The position numbers were made by a program, and so were the translations under genes. The notes under the pieces are model-generated. The model was not told the DNA's origin, did no database searches, and worked only from the letters and a program-made list of their open reading frames with translations. A DNA stretch of 64,000 nt from contig NZ_JAGEMK010000004.1 of NCBI RefSeq assembly GCF_017565425.1, positions 62,001-126,000 of the forward strand, written 5' to 3'. Positions 51,434 through 59,463 of this stretch are shown piece after piece (the stretch's first letter is position 1; each line of letters begins with the position of its first letter). This stretch comes from Actinotalea soli. Lineage in GTDB: Bacteria > Actinomycetota > Actinomycetes > Actinomycetales > Cellulomonadaceae.

Positions 51434-52054
51434 TCACCAGACGTCGTCCCACAGCGTCAGCGTGAGGGTCGCGGAGTAGCTCCCCGGGGTGACGTCGACG
51501 GGCGTCTTGAGGAAGAGGTCGGCGTTCGCCTCCCAGGTCCCGACGGGCCGCGCCTCCCCGGCGTCGAGGGCGAGGGCGAGCAGCTCCTCGCTCACGAGTC
51601 CGACGTTGGGCGCGGTCTCGTCGAGCACCGTGTTGACCTGCTCGCCCTCGGCGACCTCGCCGTCGGCCTCGGTCAGGAGGCGTGGGGTCCACCCGAGGTG
51701 GCCCGCGGCGATCGACTCACCCCCGGCACCGGTGAAGGCCGAGGACTGGCCGACCACGTACCAGTAGGACTGGTCCGGCACCTCCTCGCGGTCGTCGGTG
51801 ACCGTGACCGTCGGGAGCACGCCGCGGAACTCGCGGACGTCGAGCTCGCCGGAGTCGACCTCGGTGAGGGTGGCGGAGTCCGAGGCGACCGTCATGGCCA
51901 GCTCCCCGGCCGGGGCCAGCTCCTCGATCTCGACGTTGACGTCGACCTCGTCCTGCCCGAGCTCGTCGGCCATCGCCGCTCCGCCCACACCGACCAGCAG
52001 CAGACCTCCAGCAGCCCCGACAGCCGTGCGGGCCAGCACGCTCCTTGTGTCCAT
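51434..52054 (-). CDS. Secreted WxL-like surface protein
   Basis: 206 residues. Signal peptide (about 1-28, ending GGAAMADE) and a beta-rich body ending PGSYSATLTLTLWDDVW, which resembles the terminal YxATLTWTL element of WxL domains that bind peptidoglycan, although the second WxL motif is not obvious. Probably held on the cell surface by the DUF916-like protein encoded 44 bp downstream. ATG follows GGAGAGAAG. Its promoter region carries LacI-type operators shared with the GH43 gene. Confidence 0.65.
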   Translation of the reverse strand: MDTRSVLARTAVGAAGGLLLVGVGGAAMADELGQDEVDVNVEIEELAPAGELAMTVASDSATLTEVDSGELDVREFRGVLPTVTVTDDREEVPDQSYWYVVGQSSAFTGAGGESIAAGHLGWTPRLLTEADGEVAEGEQVNTVLDETAPNVGLVSEELLALALDAGEARPVGTWEANADLFLKTPVDVTPGSYSATLTLTLWDDVW

Positions 52055-52322
52055 CGCTTCTCTCCAATCCCCGGTCCCGCGCCAGTGCGGGACCGAGTTC
52101 GCTGACGAGCGGACGTTCCGATCGTCGAGGTGGTCAGCGTCTCGCTCGTGGGCTCGTGCCCGGAGAACGCCGCTGCGGCGAGGTCGTCGTCATGGCCGGG
52201 CACCGCGACCGAGAGCGAGCTCCGGGCACCGCGGCCCCGGGCTCGCGGACGGCGAGATGGGGTGCGTCTTCAGCATCAGGCACCTTTGCGCTGGATCCGA
52301 CGTGGACGTGTCGCCGTCAGCG

Positions 52323-52351
52323 AGGTTAGCGCTACCTGTTAGCGAGAACAA
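52323..52351 (-). promoter_or_regulatory. Reverse-strand promoter with two LacI-type operators
   Basis: On the minus strand TTGTTC (-35) and TAACCT (-10) stand 17 bp apart. TAGCGCTA (52327-52334) and TGTTAGCGAGAACA (52337-52350) lie inside it, covering spacer and -10. It points to the WxL-like pair, with a long leader of about 260 nt (52055-52316) that holds no gene I can support. Confidence 0.6.
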
Positions 52352-52445
52352 CCCCTACGGGCCGGACGCCCGCCGCCCGCCAGAAAGCGGCCTCACGCAC
52401 GGCCGTGGTCTGCGACGACGGCCGTCGCTCGCCTGGTCGCCACCC

Positions 52446-52474
52446 TTGTGACCTCTGGTAGTGAGCGCTAACAT
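52446..52474 (+). promoter_or_regulatory. Forward promoter with LacI-type operator upstream of the first GH43 gene
   Basis: TTGTGA (52446-52451), 17 bp, TAACAT (52469-52474). The operator AGTGAGCGCTAACA (52460-52473) matches TGTTAGCGCTAACA at 12 of 14 and overlaps the -10 box, the classic repressing position. Leader of about 100 nt to the GTG. Confidence 0.7.
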
Positions 52475-52582
52475 CCACCTGCCGGGTCCGCCCGTGCGGG
52501 ACGTCCGGCGCTCGACCTCCCGCCGCGGTCGGCGGGCGCCTCGCGCCGGTCGGCACGTGCCACACACAGCAAAGGAGCTGAC

Positions 52583-55270
52583 GTGACAGGCCACCCCTCA
52601 CCACCCTCCCGGGGCCGTCCGAGGACCGCCCGCGCCGCCGCGGGGACCGTCGTCCTCGTCGCAGCCCTCCTGCCGCTCACCGCGACGGGCGTCGCGGCCG
52701 AGCCCTCCGACGCCCCTCGCGCCGGTCTGGTCGCCGAGTACCTGTTCGACCAGACCTCGGGCACCAGCGTCCCGAGCAGCACGGGTGACGCGATCGGCCC
52801 CGCCACCGTGGTCAACGGCACCGACGAGCTGTGGACTGGGTCCTCCCTCGTCCTGACCGGCGGGGCAAAGAGCGGCCCCGGCAGCTGGGTGCGCCTGCCC
52901 GAGGACCTCCTCGAGGACCGCTCCTCCGCCACGGTGACGATCGAGACCAGGCTCGACGCCTCGATGAAGACCAGCTGGAACTTCCTCTGGAACATCGGCA
53001 GCGACTCCACGACCGAGTACTACTTCGCCTCGGTCCGGGACGCTGCGCGCACCGCCATCACCGCGAGCGGCGGGGGCGGGGAGGCCAACGCGCGCTCGGG
53101 CAGCGCCCTGGACGCCGACCGCTGGTACAGCCTCACCTCCGTGCTCGACGGCGAGGCGGGCCGCCTGACCTTCTACGTGGACGGCGAGCAGGTCGGCTCG
53201 ACCGCGACGACGCTCACCCCGGCGGCGATCACCGACCAGTCCCTCAGCACGATCGGGCGGGCGCCCTACGACGACCCTCTCTACCGTGGCGAGGTGTCCA
53301 CCTTCCGCGTCTACGACCGGGCGCTGAGCCCCACCGAGGTCGCCGCCGTCTCGACCGCTGACGCCACCATCCATGCCGCGACCCACGAGGCTGCGGCGCA
53401 GGCCGTCCTGGACCGGGTCAGCCCCGTGACGATCGACGAACCCGTCACGACGCTGCCCAGCTACGGCGGGCGCGTGACCTGGACCTCGACCGACCCCAGG
53501 CTGACGATCGGCCAGGACGGCGTGACGGTGACCGCGGAGCAGCCGGCCCCGGGGACCGACCCGATCTCGACGACTCTCACCGCGACGGCGACGGTCCGTG
53601 GCACCCAGGCGACCGACGAGGTCTCCGCCACGGTGCGCGCGACCCCCGCGGCCGACGAGCCGTTCGGCTACGCGATGGTGCACTTCATCGAGGACTCGGC
53701 CGGGTACGCCGAGAAGATCTACCTCGACGTCTCCCGAGGCGACGACCCCGAGCGGTGGGACCCGCTCAACGGTGGCGAGCCGATCCTCGCCTCGCACCTG
53801 GGCACCACCGGGGTGCGCGACCCGTACCTGACCTACAACCCCGAGACGGGGACGTACTACATCATCGCCACGGACCTGCGGGTCTTCGGCGGGGACCGCG
53901 GCGCGGGCAGCTGCGTCGAGTGGTGCCACTGGAGCTCGCAGGGCAGCACGAAGCTCAACGTCTGGGAATCGCCCGACCTGATCACCTGGAGCGGCGTGCG
54001 CCAGGTCGACGTGGCCCTCGACGTCGACGGCACCACCCCGGCCGAGCTCGGCATGGCCTGGGCCCCCGAGGCCACCTGGGTCGAGGACTACTACCCGGAC
54101 GGCAGCGGCGCCTTCGTCCTGTACTGGTCCTCGAACGTCTACACCGACGCCCAGCACACCGGGCCGACCTACTCTCGGGTGCTGTGGGGAGCGACCTCTG
54201 ACTTCACGCAGGAGACCTACGAGTACGGCGGGGTCTTCATCGACGAGGGTGGCAACACGATCGACACGACGATCACCCAGCACGACGGGACCACCTACCG
54301 CGTCACCAAGGACAACTCGGCCGGCAGGGGCCTGTACATGGAGTCCACCACGGCCCCCCGGTGGTGGGAGCCGTCGGCGACGTGGTCGACGATCCAGACC
54401 ACCATCGGCGCGTCCTGGGCGGGCGGGGACCCCGGCGGCGTCGAGGGCCCAGCCATCTTCAAGGCCCACGGTCAGGACCGCTGGTACCTGTACGTCGACG
54501 TCATCCCCACCACCGGGTACCGCCCGATGGTCACGACCGACCTGGACGCCGGCTGGACCGTGCTGGACAGCCCGGGCTTCTTCATGGCGCCGAGCACCAA
54601 GCACGGCGGCATCATCCCCCTCACCGGCGAGCTCTACGCGGACCTCCGAGCAGCCGACGCGACCGGAGCGGTCACCACCGACCTGGGCAGCGTCGAGGTG
54701 CCCGAGGGGGCCGACGACGACGTGCTCCGGGCCGCCCTGCCCGGTTCGGCCGAGGTGACCCTCGCCTACGGGCGCGGCACGGCCGAGCAGCCCGTCGACT
54801 GGGACCTCGCCACCGTGGACCGCACGACCGCCGGGACCTACCCGGTCACGGGGACCGTGCGCACCATCGGCGCGAACCTCAACCAGTGGGTCGGGGCGGG
54901 CGGATCGACGGCCTGGGACGCCGCCGGCCGTGAGCCGTACAGCTCGACCGCCGTCGTCGTCGAGGCCGAGGTGGTGGTCGTCGACGCCGCGGCGCCGGAG
55001 GTGGGGGTGGCGGCCCAGACGCGGTGCGTCGCCGGGTCGGTCGTCCTCGCCGTCCGGGTGACGAACGAGGGGGAGGTCCCGGTCAACGCCACGGTCACCA
55101 CGGACCACGGTGCCCGCACGGTCGGCTCGCTCGAGGCCGGGAGGAGCGCGTCGGTCGCCATCTCGACCCGTCAGCCCGCGATCACGGCGGGGAGCGTCAC
55201 GGTGACCGCGGAGGCCGACGGCAGGACGGCGTCCGGGACCAGCCCGTACGCCGGGGCTGACTGCGGCTGA
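52583..55270 (+). CDS. Secreted LamG-GH43 glycoside hydrolase 1
   Basis: 895 residues. Signal peptide (about 1-40); LamG/concanavalin-like lectin domain (about 48-260, LVAEYLFDQTSGTSVPSS, then DRALSPTEVAAV); a bacterial Ig-like domain (about 275-355); a GH43 five-bladed propeller (about 365-690) with catalytic base in GVRDPYL (near 412), the helper acid position as AWAPEATW (near 493, Glu where Asp is usual) and the general acid in VEGPAIF (near 620); an Ig-like domain (about 695-800); and a C-terminal two-Cys domain (TRCVAGSVV... ADCG). GH43 enzymes cleave arabinan or xylan side chains; exact substrate unknown. GTG after AAAGGAG. Confidence 0.9.
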   Translation: MTGHPSPPSRGRPRTARAAAGTVVLVAALLPLTATGVAAEPSDAPRAGLVAEYLFDQTSGTSVPSSTGDAIGPATVVNGTDELWTGSSLVLTGGAKSGPGSWVRLPEDLLEDRSSATVTIETRLDASMKTSWNFLWNIGSDSTTEYYFASVRDAARTAITASGGGGEANARSGSALDADRWYSLTSVLDGEAGRLTFYVDGEQVGSTATTLTPAAITDQSLSTIGRAPYDDPLYRGEVSTFRVYDRALSPTEVAAVSTADATIHAATHEAAAQAVLDRVSPVTIDEPVTTLPSYGGRVTWTSTDPRLTIGQDGVTVTAEQPAPGTDPISTTLTATATVRGTQATDEVSATVRATPAADEPFGYAMVHFIEDSAGYAEKIYLDVSRGDDPERWDPLNGGEPILASHLGTTGVRDPYLTYNPETGTYYIIATDLRVFGGDRGAGSCVEWCHWSSQGSTKLNVWESPDLITWSGVRQVDVALDVDGTTPAELGMAWAPEATWVEDYYPDGSGAFVLYWSSNVYTDAQHTGPTYSRVLWGATSDFTQETYEYGGVFIDEGGNTIDTTITQHDGTTYRVTKDNSAGRGLYMESTTAPRWWEPSATWSTIQTTIGASWAGGDPGGVEGPAIFKAHGQDRWYLYVDVIPTTGYRPMVTTDLDAGWTVLDSPGFFMAPSTKHGGIIPLTGELYADLRAADATGAVTTDLGSVEVPEGADDDVLRAALPGSAEVTLAYGRGTAEQPVDWDLATVDRTTAGTYPVTGTVRTIGANLNQWVGAGGSTAWDAAGREPYSSTAVVVEAEVVVVDAAAPEVGVAAQTRCVAGSVVLAVRVTNEGEVPVNATVTTDHGARTVGSLEAGRSASVAISTRQPAITAGSVTVTAEADGRTASGTSPYAGADCG

Positions 55271-55277
55271 CCTGCAG

Positions 55278-55320
55278 GGTTCGAGGGCCCGCCGGGCACC
55301 CCCGGGCGGGCCCTCGAACC
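55278..55320 (+). terminator. Strong terminator hairpin of GH43 gene 1
   Basis: A perfect 16-bp stem: GGTTCGAGGGCCCGCC (55278-55293) and its complement (55305-55320) around an 11-nt loop, 8 nt after the stop codon. Confidence 0.85.
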
Positions 55321-55349
55321 CCGCGGCGGCCGGGCTCCGGCCGCCGCGG
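55321..55349. repeat. Second perfect hairpin
   Basis: CCGCGGCGGCCGG (55321-55333), GCT, then the exact complement (55337-55349): 13-bp stem with 3-nt loop, abutting the terminator before it. Together they form a double roadblock. Confidence 0.7.
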
Positions 55350-55445
55350 GTCCGTCGAGGGAGGCGACCTCCCCCATCAGCTCGGGACGCTGCGCGTCAC
55401 CCGAGCCTCGCCCCACACCTCGTCCGCACCGGAGACGTCGCCATC

Positions 55446-55694
55446 GTGGACGTGCTCTCCGTCCTGTCCTGGGTCGCGACCACCGCCCGGTCGGGGTCCT
55501 CCTCCGTGGCCAGGGCCGCGCAGCGGAACATGCCCGACGGCGTCCGTGTGGAGCTGGCCGGCCGGGGCGTCCTCGTCCAGGACGTCCACCTCGGGGCCGC
55601 CGACACGGACATGACCGCGGGGAGCGACGGGCCGAAGATCGATCCGGGAGAGGTCGCGCGGGCCAGCCTCGGCCAGGCCCGGCTGGACTGCTGA
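55446..55694 (+). CDS. Possible orphan gene or gene remnant before the G-tract
   Basis: 82 residues from a GTG, no family recognised (VDVLSVLSWVATTARSGSSS... GQARLDC). About 96% of its codons end in G or C while second positions are near 50% GC, the signature of real coding sequence here; the frame stays open further upstream (HLVRTGDVAIVDV), so the true start may be earlier or lost. It ends 12 nt before a poly-G tract. It could be a 3' fragment of a decayed gene. Confidence 0.35.
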   Translation: MDVLSVLSWVATTARSGSSSVARAAQRNMPDGVRVELAGRGVLVQDVHLGAADTDMTAGSDGPKIDPGEVARASLGQARLDC

Positions 55695-55698
55695 GCAG

Positions 55699-55782
55699 AC
55701 CCGTCGGGGGGGGGGGGGGGCCGCGGGCCCCCCCCCCCCCGGGGGGGGGCCGGCCCCCGCGCGCCCCGCCCCCCGACGGGTC
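55699..55782. repeat. Extreme G/C tract bounded by a 14-bp inverted repeat
   Basis: GACCCGTCGGGGGG (55699-55712) and CCCCCCGACGGGTC (55769-55782) pair perfectly. Between them lie long runs of G, then C, then G. The complement of the right half would fit the left half well if the left half were not flattened to G. This may be a real bidirectional terminator between convergent genes with a sequencing artefact in it. Confidence 0.6.
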
Positions 55783-55809
55783 ATCGGATGTGCGAGACCT
55801 GGCGTGCCC

Positions 55810-58800
55810 TCACGAGCAGGTCACCGCGTCGAAGGCCACCTCCTGCGAGGTCGAGACGCTCTGGCCGTCGACCGTGGCCTCGGCATCGATCGTCACGGTG
55901 CCCGCCTCGACGGACGGCAGCCGGCTGCTGAACGCGTGGGTGACCCCCGCGCCCGGCTCGAGGGACGAGGTTCGCGTCCCGTACGGCGAGGTGCTGGTCA
56001 CCGAGGCGGGCACGTCGTCCTCGTTGCGCAGCGTCACGGTCTGCACCACCCGGCCCACCACGCACCGAGCACCCACCGAGGCGACCACGTCGACGGTGGG
56101 ACCGCCGGCGCCCGTCACGGTGACCGTCACCGTGACGGTCCGGTTCTCCGGGGCGACCTCCTCGTCGCTCTCCTGGTCGAAGACGGGCATGCCGTCCGCG
56201 GCCCAGTGCACCCGGCGCACGAAGGTGTCGCGCCCGCTCAGGCCACGGTTGTCGGTCCGGGCGTGGAACACGTAGAGGAGGTTGTCGTCCTCGTCGTAGG
56301 ACCACATGCCGTGCCCGGTCCCGAGCTGCCACTCGCCGTTGAACACCCCGGACTTCTGGACCGGGTAGTTGAGCTTGGTCCACGCCTCCGGGTCCGTGAG
56401 GTCCACACCCTCACCGGCCGTGGCGGTCGCCAGACCGGTCGTGTAGGTGTCACCCACGAGGGAACCCGAGTAGATCATGTACAGGGTGCCCTCGTGCGCG
56501 ATGACGTTGGAGCCCTCGGCGATGGTGTTGTCCCAGGCGTACTCAGGGACGACGATCCGCACGGGCGGCGAGGTGAGCCTCGTGGGGTCCGCCGGGTCCA
56601 TCCTCGCGATGAAGACCGCGCCGAGCATCTGCCACGAGTAGTACGACTGACCCGAGTCCTCGAAGTAGGTCATGTCCAGGGAGATGTTCTGGATCGGGTT
56701 GAGGATGCTCCCGTCGGCCCGCAGCACCTTCTCGGCCTTCGTCCAGTTCTCCGGTACGGCCGGGTCGAGGTCGTTGCCCTCGGCGTCCTGCTCGAGCTGG
56801 ATGATGCTCGCCCGCCCGGTCCACATGTCGGGCTGCCCGTTCGACCCGTTGTAGCAGGGCATGAACAGCACCGACAGCTTCCCCCCGATGACGTGGAACT
56901 CAGGTGCCCAGAAGCACCCCGTCATCACGCCGCCGTCGGCGTCCGTGTCCCCGGCCACCAGCAGGTCGATCTCGGTGTTGCGGCCCTCACGGATCGCGTC
57001 GTCCGAGAGGTCGTCGATGGTGTCGGCGACCCGGATCGGCATGTGCGGGCCGTTCGCCGGGTTGACCGGGTTGAGGTTGAGGTCCTCGGTCGCGATCATC
57101 AGGAACTTCGTCTGACCGTTCCAGTCGAATCGGAAGATCGACGGGTCGGCCCGCTCGTCGGCGAACGGCGTCGGGTACTCGGGCTGCTTGACCGTCCCGG
57201 TGACCTCGTAGGTGCCGGGGGTCGAGGTGTCGACGGCGGCGATGGAGCTCTCGTCCCAGGCGATCGCGCGGGTCGACGTCGAGCCGTCGCTGTAGGCGAG
57301 CTCGGCCCGTCCGGGCAGTGCTCCCGCGTCCAGGGTGGTTCCCGCAGGGATCTCGACGCCGTCGAGGTCCCCGATGCCGGTGTTGACCGCACGACCGAAA
57401 CGCACGTCGAGGGCCTCGGCCACCTCGGCCGTCACGGGCAGGGCGTTGCCGGTGGCGTAGTTCGGCACAGCCGCCTCGCTGACACCGGCCGTCGCGGCGA
57501 CCGTGCCCCCCAGGACTGCTCCGCGCGTCGCGGGGTCGGTCAGGTCGGTGAAGGTGGTTCGGCTCGGCCGTCCGGCGTCGGAGGTCCACGTCACCACGTA
57601 CCTCTCGGCCGCGGAGTCCCACACCACCGCCGGACCGTTCACGCCACCACTGACTCCCAGGTCGACCATCCCGATCTCCTCGTACGAGAGCAGGTCGGCG
57701 CTGCGGGCGAGCAGCATCTGCCCGGCCTGGGTGCCGTCCGAGCCACCGCCCCGGGCGGTCCTGGTCGCGACGAGGCCGAAGCTCCCGTCGGCGAGGTAGA
57801 ACAGGTGCGGGTCACGCAGGCTCCGCAGGATGTTCGCTGTCGTCCCGCTCGCGGCCGGTGTGGTGGCGGTGCGCGGGAAGAAGATCCCGTAGTTCTCGTT
57901 CAGCGGGGTCCACCCGTCCTCCTGCTCGAGGGCGAGGTGCATGCTCAGGGCGATGTCGGCGTTGTTGGCCTCCGCCGCGGTCGTCGGGGTGCGGTGGTAG
58001 GCGAGGAGCAGGGGCGAGCCCTCGGCCGGGAGCACCCGGACCGCGAACTCCCTCTCCGCGGCGAGTCCCGACGCGCTGTCCGTGAGGCGCACCGTGACGC
58101 GACCGTCCACCGTCTCGGCGGAGGAGGAGACGATCGCGTCACCGACCTCGAGGTCGCCGCTCACGCCGATCACCTCGAGGGTCGCCCCGTCAGGGGCAGC
58201 CGGCAGGGCGTCACCCGACCGGACCACCGGTGGGATCACGAAGCGCTCCGCGAGGCGGTCGGCCCGGTCCTGCGCGGTCTCGTCCGAGGGCTGCACGGTC
58301 ACCGTGATGTCGGTGCTCGCGCTGACGCCGCGGATGGTCACGGTCGCCGTCAAGGTCACCTCGGCCGCGGGCTCACCCTCCAGCGGCGGGGTCACCAGTC
58401 CGTTCGGTGCGACGACCTCCGGGGCGCTCGAGGTCCAGGTGACTCGCCCTGAGGCCGTGGGCAGGTCGATGTCACCGCTGGTCTCCAGGTTCGTCAGACC
58501 GAGCCCGTCCAGCACCGCCTGGGCCTGGGCACCGAGCTCGGCCTGGTGGGGCAGCGCGTCCTGGGCCGCGAGGGCTGCGACCTCCTGGGCACCGAGGGCA
58601 CGGTCGTAGACGCGGAAGGCAGAGATGGCCCCCTGGAAGAGGGTGTCCGGCCACGGGGACCGGGCGATCGTGTTGAGCGATTGGTCAGAGATGTCCGCCG
58701 GCGTGGCGGCGACGGCCCCCTGGGCCGCGAGGACCCCGTCCAGGTAGAGCGAGGCGGTGCCGTCGGCATCGACCACGGACGCGACGCTGACCCACTGGTT

Positions 58801-59337
58801 CGCCGTCACCCCGCACGTGCCGGACTGCACCAGCTGCTCGACCCCACCGGCCTTGATGCCCACCAGGGGGGTGCGGCTGTTGCCGCAGTTCAGGGAGGCG
58901 AAGAAGTACTCCGTGGCTGAGGACTCGTTCCCGACGTTCCACAGGAAGTGGAAGGTGCTGAGCATCGCGGTGGAGGCCTTGACCTCGGCGACCACCGTCG
59001 CGGTGCTCGCCCCGCTCAGGATGTCGTCCGGGAGCTCGACCCAGGTGCCGTTCGAGGTCTTCGCGCCGCCGCGCAGCGTGAGCGCGGTGCCGGTCCAGTC
59101 CGCGGCCTGGACGTTGCGGACCACCGCGGCGTCGAGCTCGGAGCCGTCCGCGGTGTTGGGCACCGTCGCGCCCGAGGCCTGGTCGAAGAGGTACTCGGCG
59201 ACGAGCCCGTCGGGGGGTACGGCGGCCTGGACCTCGGTGGGCGCCGTCGCCTGAGCGCCGGTCACTCCCAACCCGAGGACCATGCCGCTCAAGGCGGTGA
59301 GCGCCGCTACCGCGCGCCGTGGGGTGGACAACTGCAT
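55810..59337 (-). CDS. Secreted LamG protein with tandem GH43-like propellers 2
   Basis: 1175 residues. Signal peptide (about 1-38), LamG domain (about 42-255), Ig-like domain (about 265-350), a linker domain, a first propeller-like part (about 430-600) that keeps SLRDPHL (near 507) but lacks WAPE and EGP signatures, an Ig-like unit (about 620-710), and a complete GH43 propeller (about 720-1070) with ADERADPSIF (near 731), CFWAPEFH (near 807) and IAEGSNVI (near 940); then the two-Cys C-terminal domain (ARCVVGRVV... VTCS). Probably an exo-acting arabinofuranosidase or related. The upstream GH43 gene 3 is 126 bp away on the same strand, likely co-transcribed. Confidence 0.88.
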   Translation of the reverse strand: MQLSTPRRAVAALTALSGMVLGLGVTGAQATAPTEVQAAVPPDGLVAEYLFDQASGATVPNTADGSELDAAVVRNVQAADWTGTALTLRGGAKTSNGTWVELPDDILSGASTATVVAEVKASTAMLSTFHFLWNVGNESSATEYFFASLNCGNSRTPLVGIKAGGVEQLVQSGTCGVTANQWVSVASVVDADGTASLYLDGVLAAQGAVAATPADISDQSLNTIARSPWPDTLFQGAISAFRVYDRALGAQEVAALAAQDALPHQAELGAQAQAVLDGLGLTNLETSGDIDLPTASGRVTWTSSAPEVVAPNGLVTPPLEGEPAAEVTLTATVTIRGVSASTDITVTVQPSDETAQDRADRLAERFVIPPVVRSGDALPAAPDGATLEVIGVSGDLEVGDAIVSSSAETVDGRVTVRLTDSASGLAAEREFAVRVLPAEGSPLLLAYHRTPTTAAEANNADIALSMHLALEQEDGWTPLNENYGIFFPRTATTPAASGTTANILRSLRDPHLFYLADGSFGLVATRTARGGGSDGTQAGQMLLARSADLLSYEEIGMVDLGVSGGVNGPAVVWDSAAERYVVTWTSDAGRPSRTTFTDLTDPATRGAVLGGTVAATAGVSEAAVPNYATGNALPVTAEVAEALDVRFGRAVNTGIGDLDGVEIPAGTTLDAGALPGRAELAYSDGSTSTRAIAWDESSIAAVDTSTPGTYEVTGTVKQPEYPTPFADERADPSIFRFDWNGQTKFLMIATEDLNLNPVNPANGPHMPIRVADTIDDLSDDAIREGRNTEIDLLVAGDTDADGGVMTGCFWAPEFHVIGGKLSVLFMPCYNGSNGQPDMWTGRASIIQLEQDAEGNDLDPAVPENWTKAEKVLRADGSILNPIQNISLDMTYFEDSGQSYYSWQMLGAVFIARMDPADPTRLTSPPVRIVVPEYAWDNTIAEGSNVIAHEGTLYMIYSGSLVGDTYTTGLATATAGEGVDLTDPEAWTKLNYPVQKSGVFNGEWQLGTGHGMWSYDEDDNLLYVFHARTDNRGLSGRDTFVRRVHWAADGMPVFDQESDEEVAPENRTVTVTVTVTGAGGPTVDVVASVGARCVVGRVVQTVTLRNEDDVPASVTSTSPYGTRTSSLEPGAGVTHAFSSRLPSVEAGTVTIDAEATVDGQSVSTSQEVAFDAVTCS

Positions 59338-59407
59338 GTCACTCTCCTCCAGATGAGGTCTGAACGTCGTCGGTCAGAGACCGCCGTCGGCGGTCGATGC
59401 TCACGAG

Positions 59408-59444
59408 GGGTCGAGGGCCGCCCGGTCGGGGCAGCCCTCGACCC
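59408..59444. terminator. Hairpin in the gap between GH43 genes 3 and 2
   Basis: GGGTCGAGGGC (59408-59418) and GCCCTCGACCC (59434-59444) pair perfectly around a 15-nt loop. It may end some transcripts of gene 3 or stabilise its mRNA within the operon. Confidence 0.6.
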
Positions 59445-59463
59445 TCCGCCGCGGTCTGCGTCG

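Noticed and set aside
52055-52316. A small minus-strand gene between the LacI sites and the WxL-like gene
   Set aside because: Candidate frames have poor third-position GC bias and Arg/Thr/Ser-rich shadow composition; I keep it as a long leader.
59338-59463. A separate LacI-controlled promoter for GH43 gene 2
   Set aside because: No operator like TGTTAGCG and no convincing -35/-10 pair in the 126-bp gap; read-through from gene 3 is more likely.
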